Origin: Megalonaias nervosa
Lineage: Eukaryota > Mollusca > Bivalvia > Unionida > Unionidae
Assembly: GCA_016617855.1 (NCBI GenBank)
Contig: JAECUM010009273.1
Span: 1 to 64,000 of the forward strand
Direction of reading: 5' to 3'
Length of the DNA stretch: 64,000 bases
The position numbers were made by a program, and so were the translations under genes. The notes beneath the pieces were generated by a model. The model was not told the DNA's origin, did no database searches, and was given only the letters and a program-made list of their open reading frames with translations. Shown piece after piece: positions 48,555-61,185 of this stretch (positions are counted from its first letter, which is position 1; each line of letters starts with the position of its first letter).

Positions 48555-48815
48555 AACTTTTTGTTGATAGAGTTTTGCTTTGTGAAGCACACCAGCCAAG
48601 AAAAGGTTAAGGGTGGGGGCGCTATTCTTACATTCAGCAAACAATACATTGACATATGTCAGCTTGGTTCTGACCAGGATTCACCCAGAGAATCCAGCAG
48701 AAGTTTGAACACCAGGACCATCCAGTCCCTAGTGAGTGAAGTGATGAAGACTAATGACACCTGCATTACCTTCAAATCCCGTTTTGAACCTATTGAATTT
48801 ATATTTGAATTGTAG
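48555..48815 (+). CDS. Unassigned coding-like segment ending in a stop (possible terminal exon or gene fragment)
   Basis: After AAATTTCAG, 86 codons are open to a TAG: LLIEFCFVKHTSQEKVKGG, AILTFSKQYIDICQLGSDQD, RSLNTRTIQSLVSEVMKTND, CITFKSRFEPIEF. Codon use and residue mix look coding and the segment is less AT-rich than its surroundings. It enters in phase 0, whereas myosin exon 7 leaves in phase 2, so it is not a simple alternative last exon. Other options: a nested gene, a fragment of an old retrocopy or an unknown mobile element. No family recognised. Confidence 0.35.
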   Translation, partial: NFLLIEFCFVKHTSQEKVKGGGAILTFSKQYIDICQLGSDQDSPRESSRSLNTRTIQSLVSEVMKTNDTCITFKSRFEPIEFIFEL

Positions 48816-49295
48816 CTAGTGCAATGTTGTGTGACAATATTAAAAAAGATGAAATTTTGGACATAATGGAAATTGTAGTCTGGGCTTGTGGAATTTCAGT
48901 CAGGGCTTGTGAGTTTATTTAAGTCACGAGCTCTGGGCCTGTGTCGAAAAAAAAGTTTCTTTGAGCACTGCGAGTCCATCCAGTCATCTTTTACATTTAG
49001 CTCAGTCATCAGGTGGACACAGTCATGTTTCATGAATAGGGGCATATAATGTTGGCCCTTGTATATCCATCCATTCATTCAGTCAGTGTTTATTTTTAGA
49101 TCTGTTTTCAGGGGTTACATTCATATTCCATGAACACATTTCTAGTTGTAAATATGTTGTGTACATTGTGAACGTTTGTTCAATATTGATATTTAAGAAA
49201 TCTGTAAATTGCATAATTTGTTACACTGTTCAGTACACTGCAGCATTCTAATAATGTCTTGTTTCCTTTTTAAACATCCACCATTCAGTGGAACA
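48816..49295. other. No gene recognised
   Basis: Contains a second GGGGCATATAATGTTGGCCC-type word followed by CCATCCATTCATTCAGTCAG near 49039-49084. Confidence 0.5.
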
Positions 49296-49299
49296 TACT

Positions 49300-49530
49300 A
49301 TGCCAACTTTTTATGTGGTGACTGTCAATTGACTTTTTATGACCTGACTCAATTTGTCAATTAACTTTTTGTGCTTTGACTCGCTCAGTCAATTAACTTT
49401 TCATGCATGACTAAATCTGTCAGTTAACGTTCTCTGTGGTGATTCAGTCTGTCAATTAACTTCTTCTGTGGTGACTCGTTTGTCAATTAACATTTTATTC
49501 AATGACTCTATCAATCAGTGAACATTAACT
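49300..49530. repeat. Minisatellite, about 35-bp unit, 6 diverged copies
   Basis: Core GTGACTCAATCTGTCAATTA + ACTTTT. Confidence 0.82.
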
Positions 49531-51250
49531 TTGGGCATTTTAACTTGTTATACATCATATATATTAGCCAACATTATGGATAGCCGGCACTTGGGGTAAA
49601 AGGAGCCTATCAATTTTGGGGTCAAGGTCAGTGTCAGAAGGACACGGGTTTTCACACCATTACATGTGCAGACCTGCCAACCCTTACAGTTTGACTGTAG
49701 GTCTTATGGAAATTAATCTAAAATATGGGCTTGTGGAATAAAAGCAAAATTTATGGAGATAAAATTGTTGTGGTAAAATCCAGATACTGGTTTATCCTTG
49801 TATGGTTTAGATCAGTATTTTTAAATATTAGATTCAGTGGAATTGATAATGGATCCAGACTAACTTTACAGAGGTATCTTGGATGCTTTAAACTGCACAT
49901 TGTTTAATGTAGAACATCTGCAGGATCAAGCTGTTGCTTGTAGAATTTTCTGAAAATGGCATCCAACAAGCTATATACATGCTCAGGATAAACGGGACAA
50001 TAATCCATTTTAAAAAGTGTAACTTGTCAACACTGAAGAATAAAAAGAATACTCAGATTCTTGGGGGGACAACATGTAATAATGTGAATATGTCCCATGC
50101 GGGAGAGATGATGGCCATCGCAGCCTGAAATTGAAAGGAAAAGCTAAGGATTACATTAAGTTTGGAGATGGCAAGAAGCCATTGAGATCCAGAATCTAGT
50201 TTGTGAAACTGTACTAGAATTAATTGACCTTACGGGTTATGATAGATCTCTCTGCCTAACAAATCATGTGACATGCTGATCAGCTAACCTCCAACAAATA
50301 TCCTTTATTTTGCAAAGAATTATGTTTCATTTTCAGTGATATGTTCATTAAAATTGATTTTTGTTATTCATAAAAATTTAAAATTATTAAGTTGCAGAAA
50401 TTATAAAGCAGTAGATAATATTGATATTTGTATTTCAAGTTCTTATAGCAATAACCTCTGTTTTATTCTAGTAAATCATGAAAGTCAATTTAAAAGTGGC
50501 TTGAGAACATATTCATGTAAAAGGAAATTCACTCCAGAAAAAATTAATACATTTAGTATAGAGTCTTATCTTTTTAACTTACCTGATTTCTGTTTATGCT
50601 ACCTTTGATTTAAATGAATGAAAAATATAACAAAATTATAAATAATTACCTTTTAGATGTATAATGTTGTACACAATTTTTAAGTTCTACTTGTTTCTTG
50701 AGATGGAATTTTGATCAGTGATGTATGTTGATGCAAACATGCATAATACATACTTAATATAATGGAATATGAATATCCGAAACTAACAATTAATTTAATT
50801 ACAATTTTCATGCTCCGCCTAGCTGAATGACTCGAAGTAATGAGTCACTCAAAAGTCAAAAAGATGGAGACAATGAAGCATTATTTTCAGGATAAACTAA
50901 GAGTACATTTTGAAACTTTGAAATAATGTAATCTGGGGTTCAGTGCTTCATAGAGAAACTAAACTACGCACAACAAAACTCTAAACTAGGGTGATCTCGA
51001 CCCATATTCTAGACATGTTCATTTTTACATATTGTTTCTTTTTCTTTTTCTTTTAATTTAATTATTGCCAGGATGTGTTTGTCTATATCAATTGTGTCCA
51101 TGCTCAGCTGATATTTGTGGGCAACCACAAGTCTTTATCCATCTAAGTTTTGTCTAACTTTCTGGAAAGGAATAATTCTGTCTCCCCCCTTTAGATGATT
51201 TGGATATCGACTGTTAGAATTACAAAGTCAATTTACCTTTTCACAATTAT
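49531..51250. other. No gene recognised
   Basis: Long AT-rich stretch. GACCTGCCAACCCTTACAGT at about 49670 is followed by ACTGTAGG, a short hairpin. Open frames at 49725-50128 and 50336-50608 (+) are unassigned. Confidence 0.45.
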
Positions 51251-51254
51251 CGAT

Positions 51255-52200
51255 TGAAAAATGGACAAACCATTGCCAAAAATGGACAAACCATTGCCAA
51301 ATATGTAGATATCTAAGATCACCATGTCTGTCAGTTAGTTGGAGGAAACTGCCAGACCTAAATGATGCTCAGTATATTTTGTCATACCTTGCCAGACCTA
51401 AATGATGCTCAGTATATTTTGTCATACCTTGCCAGACATAAATGATGCTCAGTATATTTTGTCATACCTTAATGAAAACTGGCCTAACTTGGGAACAAAA
51501 ATTTCACTGCCTTACTAAAAAAGTCTTGTTAGGATTGGCATGTCTGTATTTGTTTTACAACACACCCTTACCAAATTTTTGGGACATCTAAGAATGAAAT
51601 TTGTCAGTTTTGATGTTAAAAGGTTAAAGATCAAGGTCTGTTTGACAGAAGAAAGAAAATTGTAGTCACAATAACATTAGATTTAAACTAAACATTGTGG
51701 ATAGTTTGCCTGTCAGTTTTTGGGACAAAAGTTCAGAGATTATAGTCACTAGTTTTACATTGCCTACCCAGGCTAATCTTTATAGATAGCTTGCTCTTGA
51801 TGCAGGGAATAAATCTGTTGATTATGGGGTCAGTATGTCAATGTCAAGGTCACTGACTGATAGAAGAATAAGGTTTCAGTGCAATAACATTATATACCAA
51901 ACTCTGTGGATGGCTTTCACATACAGAAAAGAAGTTTTAGGTCAAACAGTCCAAGGGTAAGATCATTTTGATTGAACAAAGAAAAATGGTTTCTGCACAA
52001 AACTTTAACTTGACCACAATTTTTCAGAGAGCTTGTTTTGGAGGAGGCCTGTTGATACTAGGGTCAAAGGTCAAGATCATTGGCAGTTTTTATATTTATG
52101 AAGAGTAGGCGTTATTTTATAAGTGTGACATACAAAAAATTTGATAAATCTAGGGGCAGTGATGGAAACTTTAGATGTTTGCAGTAGACAGAAATACTTT
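51255..52200. repeat. Small tandem repeats and an old degenerate repeat with GGTCAAGGTCA-like words
   Basis: AAAATGGACAAACCATTGCC twice at 51257-51299; a 40-bp unit (CTTGCCAGACCTAAATGATG + CTCAGTATATTTTGTCATAC) three times at 51350-51470. From 51480, GTCAAAGGTCAAGATCATTG-like words recur at irregular intervals. Confidence 0.75.
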
Positions 52201-52249
52201 TAGAAATATTTTTATGTGTTTATGCCACTATTCCCGTTCAGAAATGCAT

Positions 52250-52470
52250 AAATTGTATGTAGAATGTTATATGGTATGTAGCATGTTATATGGTATGTAG
52301 AATGTTATATGGTATGTAGCATGTTATATGGTATGTAGAATGTTATATTGTGTGTAGAATGTTATATGGTATGTAGAATGTTATATGGTATTATATGGTA
52401 TGTAGAATGTTATATGGTATGTAGCGTGTTATATGGTATGTAGAATGTTATATGGTATGTAGCATGTTTA
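52250..52470. repeat. 19-bp minisatellite, about 11 copies
   Basis: Unit ATGTTATATGGTATGTAGA(A/C). Confidence 0.95.
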
Positions 52471-52910
52471 TCCGTTTCATGATGGTATTCATTACAAAAT
52501 ACATGTATCTGCAGTTATTTGGAATTTAATAATGTGAAAATATTACCAGTACATTCCACAAAGTGAAGTGTCTACTCACGATATTTATTGTAGCTGTTTA
52601 TTACCAGGTATAATGAATTCTTCCATTTTTGTGCAAGCCCGATTTAATTTGTATTTTCCTTTTCCATAAGTTAGATTGAATTTCCCATTGATATTTCAAG
52701 TTTTTTGCAAGTGCACTTGGTCTGGTAAGTCATTGGCTTGTAAAGGCATCTCTCACTTTGTTTTCAAGCTGACAAGCCTTTTGATCAAGGCATGTGGTTG
52801 AGATCACTCAGCCACCCAGGACACCCCACCCCCCAATAGTAAGCCAAGTGTAAGTTTTCTTTATATCATTTAAATATTTAATATGCACCTTGTAATGGCA
52901 TCCACTTTTA
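52471..52910. other. No gene recognised
   Basis: Unique sequence with a C-run (CACCCCACCCCCCAAT) near 52820. Confidence 0.5.
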
Positions 52911-52914
52911 AAAT

Positions 52915-53345
52915 ATTGACTTGTTGCTGGTAAAAGGGGTTTCATTGAATGGAACCTGCTGTGGATTTGCTGTTAAGAGAGGTTTCATTGTATAGAATTC
53001 GATGTGGATTTGCAGTTGAGAGAGGTTTCTTTGTATGGAGTCTGATGTGGGTTTGTCTGTAAGAGAGGTTTCATTGTATGGAGTCTGATGTGGGTTTGCC
53101 TGTAAGAGAGGTTTCATTGTATGGAGTCTGATGTGGGTTTGCCTTTAAGAGAGGTTTCATTGTATGGGATTGGATATGGATTTGCTGTTAAGAGAGGTTT
53201 CATAGTATGGAGTCTGATGTGGATTTGCTTGAAGAGAGGTTACATTGTATGGAATGGGATATGGATTTGCCTGGTAAAGAGTTCTATTTGTAAGGAATCA
53301 GATTTGCTGGTAAGAGAGGTTACATTGTGTGAAATCTGATGTGGA
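52915..53345. repeat. Minisatellite, about 42-bp unit, 10 copies
   Basis: Core GAGAGGTTTCATTGTATGGA + GTCTGATGTGGGTTTGCCTG. Confidence 0.95.
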
Positions 53346-53445
53346 TTTGGGCATGAGAGATAGTATTGCTGGAATCAGTGGCAATGGTATTCTCAACAGT
53401 TTGCTAAGGGTTTTATTAAAGTTGGTAATTTGCTTATATTTCTTA

Positions 53446-53690
53446 AGGGTCCCTGGTGGCCTAGTGGTTGAAGGAGCTTGCCTTTACAATCACTCACACA
53501 GCTCACTGCTGACTATGTGGGTTCAAGTCTCAGTTTAGCCAGTTTGGGTATATGAGAAACCTTGCTGGTAACTTTCAATGGTCAGTGGTACTTCCCATGG
53601 TCTTCTCAGCTTCTTCCTTCACCATCTGTACTGGCCACTATGTATAGCTCTATAATGTGCTGAGAAATGGCATTAAAACCGACAAAACAC
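53446..53690 (+). mobile_element. Old SINE family A copy
   Basis: GGGTCCCTGGTGGCCTAGTG head, B-box-like GGGTTCAAGTCTC, body GGTATATGAGAAACCTTGC, TATGTATAGCTC and TGCTGAGAAATGGCATTAAA; degenerate A/C-rich tail. More diverged than the other copies. Confidence 0.85.
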
Positions 53691-54790
53691 AAAAACACAT
53701 ATTCCCTAATCTACTTGATGAATTTTCATCATACCCTAATGAAGCCAAGACAGTTCATTCTTGGACAGAATCTCTTTCCTCTTTCACTTTGGGGTAAGTG
53801 TCACAGGCATAGAACATTTGTACTATAAGGTTTTGGTTAAACTTGTGTCAGTGGTTTATATTTTCTAGACCCCTTGATGAAATTATTTATGATTACGATG
53901 AATCATTGCCTAAGTTCTGCAACACACTCAGATGTCCTTTGATCTTGGGATTATGGTCACAATCATAGAAAATTTTATCTTAAAGTAAATTGGTTATTTT
54001 TTTTTGCTGGATTATATTTTCAAAAGTTCCCCTTTATTGATTTTCTTCCTAATTTGGATGGGTTATTCTCAGGCTAATACAATTCATATGTCAGCATGCT
54101 GACTCCATCGTGGGATTAAGGTGGCAGATTATGCTTTGACTATGAGAATGACATGCAGGGCCATGTTTTATTGTTAGGAAGGGAAATGCGAACCACAAAC
54201 CTTGCCAAGAAAATGACAGGAATGTTTTAAATAAGAAACTAATCTTGATTAAAAGTCAGGACTGGGGACTGAAGCAAATATTTACTTTGCATTTTGTATG
54301 AATAAGGAAGAAGAAAAGGAATTTGACACTTGGAAATTTATTGTTGTGGGTCATTTATTATTTGCTTTCATGAAGTGTTATGCAATTAAGATGACATTTT
54401 TGCTCCAAATTATTTAATTCTTGAATATAATTTTAAAATAAGCTCAGAAATTTTACATGGCCATCAAGGGAAACATAATGAAAAGTTAATCTGTTATTCA
54501 ATTCTAAACCAGTGGCAATTGGATACAAAATATCAGCTCTGGCAAGTGTTTTTTGAGGTACTTATCTTTAAGTATGCTCTGGATTGTGTAATAAAACTTA
54601 ACTTGATTTGATAAGATTGTTTATGCACAGTATGTCTGGTCATAGTTACAGTCCTTCTGTGTGCCAAATGGTCACTTTCTTTTTACAGTCAACATAGCTT
54701 TTATATGTTATCTTACTGGGATAAAAAAAGTGACATGTTTCTAAACCATGCATGTAAATGTAAAGAGATCATCTGCATACTCAGTGATCT
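53691..54790. other. No gene recognised
   Basis: Unique AT-rich DNA without recognisable exon or repeat. Confidence 0.5.
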
Positions 54791-55660
54791 GTTACATTTA
54801 TGCTCTGGGTACTTATGCAGTTACATTCATGTCATGATACATCATGTGTCTGGGTATTTATGCAGGTGTCTTGATGCCTTATGTATCAGTGTTACTTATG
54901 TATGTGTCATGATACATTATGTATATATGGGTACTTATGTCATAATATTATGCCATGATGAATTGTGCATTTGTGGATACTTATGCAGGTAAATACATAT
55001 CATACATTATACATGATGTATCTGTGGGAACTTAAGTGGGCATCATGATGCATTATGTATCTGTTGGTACATATGCAGGTGTCATGATACATTATGTATC
55101 TGTGGGTACCAAAAGTAGCATGGCATGAAGGGCTTTCAAATTTGCACATATGATGCTGATCTGCCAAAAATGTTATTAATGGCTGCACTTTATGCTGCAA
55201 CTTGGCAGACTGCCATAAACCTTGAACATTTAGACTGCCATAAACCTTGAACATTTAGACTGCCATTGTTTTAAAACACATGCTGATTATCATCATATTT
55301 ATCGCCTTTTGCGGATATATGGGGACCTCAGATAAATAATGGAAATTTGATGCTGTCTTTATAAGTATGTCCATTTCAGGTGTTGTAATTGGGTATATAA
55401 CATGCTTTCGATGCCTGATATGTCTGTAGGATCTATTACTGTCTTTATAAGTATGTCCATTTCAGGTGTTGTAACTGGGTATACAGCATGCTTTCAGTGC
55501 CTAACATATCTGTAGGACCTAATGCTGTCTTTATAAATATGTCCATTTTAAGTATTTTAACTGGATATATAACATGCTTTTGATGCCTGACACGTTTGTG
55601 AGATCTAATGCTGTCTTGATAAGGATGGCCATTTGCAGATGTTGTAACCTGGTATAGAAC
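54791..55660. repeat. Three short minisatellites
   Basis: 54800-55110: about 7 copies with GTGTCATGATACATTATGTA + TCTGTGGGTACTTATGCAG. 55205-55262: 27-bp unit CCATAAACCTTGAACATTTA + GACTG. 55345-55660: about 85-bp unit (GCTGTCTTTATAAGTATGTC ... CATGCTTTCGATGCCTG) in 3-4 copies. Confidence 0.9.
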
Positions 55661-56390
55661 TTGGAACTTACAAGCACAAAGTTAGTGATTTGATAATTTT
55701 GCAACTTTTTAGCCAAGTAGAAAATTGCAGATATTCTCTTCAGCAAATGTACAGAGTGAAAGAATTTTTGGGACTAAATGCCAAGATCACAAAATTTGAA
55801 CACAGGGAATTGTCCAACTCATCGATATGGCAGTTTACAAATTAGGCCAATGATACACATAGTGAGCTCATGCCTAAAAGGAGCCTATGTGGGTAAATGA
55901 CTTAAAACCTATAGAAAACCTTTTTAACATGGTGTCCAAGTTTCAATAAATAGAGTTAACTCAAGACTGTTTCCAAGGCAACATTGCCATGCAGTCAAAT
56001 AGAAACTTGTGCATGTTATACAACAGAAAGGTTCATTACAATGTAATCTCCCTTGAAGTGGAATTGAAAAAGTTCATTAATAATTCCTTAATTTTTTTGT
56101 TTAGTAATTTAGGCTACCATTCTATAATATATACAAAAAAGGTCACTATATTGGAATGTTGTGCACTTATAGTAAAGCTGTCAGACAGTAAGTAAACATT
56201 TTTGAATAGCTTACAAATGGCTTATAAACTAAGTACTTTGAGCTGAAAATAAAACCATACAATTTTTTTAATGATGGACAGGCACACTAACATTTTTCTT
56301 AAAATACTTTTTCTGTAATTTCTTGGAATTTGGTGTCAAGTGCATAATGTTCATCATGAACTAATAGTAAATTAGTTTTAGAACAGAAGT
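55661..56390. other. No gene recognised
   Basis: Unique AT-rich DNA. Confidence 0.5.
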
Positions 56391-56394
56391 TAAA

Positions 56395-56545
56395 AAACCT
56401 CAGAAACAATGTCACCCATAAACCTCAGAAACAATGTCACCTGTAAACCTCAGAAACAATGTCACCCATAAACCTCAGAAACAATGCCACCCATAAACCT
56501 CAGAAACAATGTCACCCATAAACCTCAGAAACAATGTCACCCATG
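56395..56545. repeat. 25-bp minisatellite, 6 copies
   Basis: Unit AAACCTCAGAAACAATGTCA + CCCAT; nearly identical copies. Confidence 0.96.
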
Positions 56546-57177
56546 TCGATATTATGTTTATGGCTAGAGCATATCAATATAAAAATGTCCAATGGAATGA
56601 AAATAAGTAATTCACTGTGTAGCTATTTCTCAACATTCCATAATTAGTTGTATTCTTTATAATGTATGGGGTTTTTTTTGACTGACTACTTTTTCAGGAC
56701 AATTTTGACAATCTTTTTAATGTCTGTAAACATTATTGTTTAAAAAGTTTAAATAGTGCATATTCTTTCACTCCACAAAAATTCAATAATCTTCAGAAAT
56801 TCTCCACATGGCTGTATAAATTTAATTATAACTATTTGTCTTCAGATCGTTCTGATGTTTTCTTTCTTCTAAATAATTATTAATTTTGCCATTAATAATT
56901 CAATTCATTAAGTTTTACCAACCAGTCTTATAATTAAGAGGAATGCAGCATGAAATGGACAGAGAGGTATCTGCATAATAAGCTGGTAAATAAAAGAGCT
57001 GACATACAAAAAAATGAATGAAGAATGAACAAATGTATGAATGAACAATAAGTAAGAACAGATAGGCAGATGTGAAAGTTGCAAAATATAAAAATTTACA
57101 CAGGAATGAGAATAAACAAGAGAATAAGAAAGGACCGTAACAGTTTGCATACAGAAACCAGGAATAGAAATACAAGA
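56546..57177. other. No gene recognised
   Basis: Very AT-rich; overlapping minus-strand frames at 56908-57175 have no recognisable motif. Confidence 0.45.
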
Positions 57178-57262
57178 TGCAAATTACATCAATGAACAGA
57201 GGCTACTAATTACATCAATGAACAGAGGCTACTAATTACATCTATGAACAGAGGCTACTAAT
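57178..57262. repeat. 26-bp tandem repeat, 3 copies
   Basis: Unit AATTACATCAATGAACAGAG + GCTACT. Confidence 0.93.
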
Positions 57263-57339
57263 GAAAGGGGGGCTTTATTAGCAGTTTATATTTGATGCAA
57301 CAATACAACAAATGTCTTCTTAGCCAATAAATCACCAAT

Positions 57340-58310
57340 CAATTACCTTCCATTGCTCCACTACAAATAGAAATCCACAGTCTCAGTCAAATAAGTTACC
57401 TTCCATTGCTCCACTACCAATAGAAATCCATGGTCTCAGTCAAATCAGTTACCTTCCATTGCTTCACTACCAACATAAATCCATGGTCTCAGTCAAATCA
57501 GTTACCTTCCAATAGCTCCACTACCAATAGAAATCCACGGTCTCAGTCAAATCAGTTACCTTCCATTGCTCCACTACCAACAGAAATTCACGGTCTCAGT
57601 CAAATCAGTTACCTTCCAATAGCTCCACTACCAATAGAAATCCAGTCTCGGTCAAATCAGTTACCTTCCATGGCTTCACTACCAATAGAAATCCATGGTC
57701 TCAATCAAATCAGTTACCTTCCATAGCTTCACTACCAATAGAAATCCATGGTCTCAGTCAAATCAGTTACTTTCCATGGCTCCATTACCAATAGAAATCC
57801 ATGGTCTCAGTCAAATCAGTTACTTTCCATGGCTCCACTACCAATAGAAATCCACGGTCTCAGTCAAATCAGTTACATTCCATAGCTCCACTACCAATAG
57901 AAATCCATGGTCTCAGTCAAATCAGTTACCCTCCAAATAGCCCCACTACCAATAGAAATCCACGGTCTCAATCAAATCATTTACCTTCCATTGCTCCACT
58001 GCCAACAGAAATTCACAGTCTCAGTCAAATCAGTTACCCTCCAAATAGCTCCACCAAGATTAGAAATCCATGGTCTCAGTCAAATCAGTTTCCTTCCATT
58101 GATTCACTACCAATAGAAATCCACGGTCTCAGTCAAATCAGTTACCTTCCATAGCTCCACTACCAATAGAAATCCATGGCCTCAGTCAAATCAGTTACCT
58201 CCCACTGCTTCACTACCAATAGAAATCCACTGTCTCAGTCAAATCAGTTACCTTCCATTATGCCACTACCAATAGCAATCCATGGTCTCAGTCAAATCTG
58301 TGATGATACA
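57340..58310. repeat. 53-bp minisatellite, about 18 copies
   Basis: Unit TCCACTACCAATAGAAATCC + ATGGTCTCAGTCAAATCAGT + TACCTTCCATAGC. It runs directly into the recombinase remnant. Confidence 0.96.
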
Positions 58311-58670
58311 GATAGACTTTTTATGTCCTGTGATTGCACTTCATTTCTATCTTATGGCATCCAAAGGAAAACAAATGATAGGAAGGGTCTTTTCCTTCCT
58401 TTCAAGGGTTCCATAGATATTTCAACTATTACTATTTCATGATCGATTGTCACCATGATCAGAAGAATGTACTAGTCTTGTACTGATGGAGACCTTTCCG
58501 TTATGAAACTTAGAGCCCATGTCAGGTTTGTGCCGTTGCAACCTCATGGGCCTACTTGAATCACTCTTCCTTAGAGGATATCATGAAGGCTGCAATTTGG
58601 CATTCCCATACTACCTTTTCCTCCATTTACCTCTGCTTGTTATCACAACAAAATGCAGGCATTTTGTTAT
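58300..58670 (+). pseudogene. Tyrosine-recombinase remnant (DIRS/Ngaro- or Crypton-like)
   Basis: Frames shifting once or more read DDTDRLFMSC, SIVTMIRRMY, LRAHVR, then AVATSWAYLNHSSLEDIMKA + AIWHSHTTFSSIYL. This matches the C-terminal part of tyrosine recombinases of YR retroelements, where RAHxxR supplies catalytic His/Arg, a His/Trp box follows (WHSHTTF) and the nucleophile Tyr comes at F.(S/T).Y. The Tyr (SSIYL) is present. Only the catalytic C-terminus is visible, with at least one frameshift between HVR and AVATSW, so it is dead. Assignment to DIRS versus Crypton is not possible here. Confidence 0.62.
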
Positions 58671-59285
58671 TTTAAGATAAAGGTCACATTGTATAAGACA
58701 TAAGTCCAGAGTATAAGATGTAGTTCACAGTGTATAAAACATAAATCCAGAGTATAAGATGTAGTTCACAGTGTATAAGACGTAGTTCAACATAATCATC
58801 ACTTTGTGTACACACCAATTATGTTCCTTTTGTCAGAAAGCAAAATTGCTGTGCACACCAGGTGTTATGGGTAAATAACATTAAATTCTATTTATAGCAA
58901 AAAGGTGAATTTGTAACCTGCCCTATTTGCAAAACATGTAATAAAACAAAATCCTCCCCTTTTCAGCTGTATTGAATGCTTCTGTCAAATATAGATATGT
59001 CCCTGTCATGTTTTTGTTTAAACATGCCAATATTTTTTAAATAGAAGTGAGGACTCTAGACTTAGAGGACTTCTTTGTCTGAAATACAGTGTTAGCCTAA
59101 TAATTCAGCTCAGATTTTAGTTTGTGATAGGAAAAGTGGATCCCACAGATTTTAGCTTGTGATACAAAAAGTGGATTCCACAGATTTTAGCTTGTGATAC
59201 AAAAAGTGGATCCCACAGATTTTAGTTTGTGATACAAAAAGTGGATCCCACAAATTTTAGTTGTGATACAAAAAATGGATCCATC
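58671..59285. repeat. Short tandem repeats in AT-rich DNA
   Basis: 58680-58790: GTATAAGATGTAGTTCACAG-type units. 59112-59285: 36-bp unit TTTTAGCTTGTGATACAAAA + AGTGGATCCCACAGA in 5 copies. Confidence 0.88.
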
Positions 59286-60289
59286 ACATACTCATTGTAC
59301 TCAAAATTTAATCATTTGTATTCAAGGAACTTTATATCTTGCTATGTTGAAAATAGTAATTCAGTATTTATATTCCATATTCCAAACTTATTCAAGGATA
59401 AACCCATTCCCCGTTTTTACCAAAACTGGCCATTGGTTTTTGACAGTAATCTTGTTTGATAGCAAGCCAGTCCACCATTTATGCCAAATTTTGGCAAATA
59501 TTTACTCGTGGTATCTTGTCCAATAATAAGCCTATATGCCATTTTTACCAAATATTTATTGAGACATCTTGTTTGATTAAAAGCCTGTGTCTTACATTTT
59601 GACAGATAATTCAGGTTTGACCCCTTATCTTATGATTGGAGAAATACTGTTATCATTATCATTTGTTTTTCCTAAAGGAGCATTTCTTAAATAATCAATC
59701 CATAATGAATAGCATAAAGTGTCTGGTTGATGGACTTCCTGAAACAACGACCATAAAATAGATTTGCTTCTAATTCAGGACCATTAATTGCCATACTGAT
59801 AAATTTAATGAGGTACTTTGAAGAAAGAGAATTCCTGCAGAATTTCTCTTATGATATTCAGTCACGCAAGTAACAGTTTTGTGACACCAAATCATCTTAT
59901 TTCAAAATTTAGTGACAAGGGCAATTTATCACATGACTATTTAAAGTGTTTTATGTCTAAAGTCAAGCCTGTCTTCAGAAGCCACCTCCAGGAAGAGAAA
60001 ACTGGGCATTGAAGATGGATTTGTTTTACTGATGTTCAGTTTTTCAGTATATCCCAGTTAATGGAATTTTAAGAAAATCAGTTGTTTAAGGCAAGTGATT
60101 ACTAAGTGCAGATGACCTCCAAGGTAGGTCTGATTCTAAGTAGCTCATTTACAAATAGGTTGTCTCCAATTTCTACAGTTTGTGAAATGTTTTAAATTTG
60201 TTATTTAGCAAAAAACTAATTTAAACATGTGAATATTCTGAATGATTTGATTTTTCTTGTTTGTATTGCATTATTTTTCTCCACTTTTT
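59286..60289. other. No gene recognised
   Basis: AT-rich unique DNA. Open frame 59818-60012 (+) has no recognisable motif. Confidence 0.45.
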
Positions 60290-61185
60290 TAAAATCACTC
60301 AGGTGACATTACTTGTGTCAGTATTCCAGGTATCACAATTTATCCAAGTCTTAGGTGTCATTTCATCTGTCAGTATTTCTGTTATCACACTTTATCAAAG
60401 TCATAGGTGTCATTTCTTCTGTCAGTATTCCAGGTATCATGATTTTATCCAAGACTTAGGTGTCATTTTGTCTGTTAGTATTTCAGGTATCACCATTTAT
60501 CCAAGTCATTGGTGTCATTTCTTCTGTCAGTATTTCAGGTATCATCATTTATCCAAGTCATAGGTGTCATTTCTTCTGTCTGTATTTTAGGTATCATGAA
60601 TTATCCAAGTCATAGATGTGATTTTTTCTGTCAGTATTCCAGGTATCACGATTTATCCAAGTCATAGGTGTCATTTCTTCTGTCAGTATTCCAGGTATCA
60701 CGATTTATCCAAGTCATAGGTGTCATTTCATCTGTCAGTATTTTAATATCACCATGTATCCAAGTCATAGGTGTCATTTCTTCTGTCAGTATTCCAGGTA
60801 TCATGATTTTATCCAAGACTTTAAGGTGTCATTTTGTCTGTCAGTATTTCAGGTATCACCATTTATCTAGATCATAGGTGTCTTTTCTTCTGTCTGTATT
60901 TTAGGTATCATGAATTATCCAAGTAATAGATGTGATTTCTTCTGTCAGTATTCCAGGTATCATGATCTATCCAAGTCTTAGGTGCCATTTTGTCTGCATT
61001 TCAGGTATCACCATGTATCCATGTCATAAGTGTCATTTCTTCTGTCAGTATTTTAGATATTACTATTTATCCAAGTCGTAGGTGTCATTTCTTTTGTCAT
61101 TATTTCAGGTATCACCATTTGTCCAAGTCTTACGTGTCATTTCATCTGTCCGTATTTCGGGTATCACCATTTATCTAAGATCATA
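60290..61185. repeat. 51-bp minisatellite, about 17 copies, each with acceptor- and donor-like motifs
   Basis: Unit TCATTTCTTCTGTCAGTATT + CCAGGTATCACCATTTATCC + AAGTCATAGGTG. Each unit contains TTTCTTCTGTCAG (acceptor-like) and CAG|GTATCA (donor-like). Confidence 0.95.
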
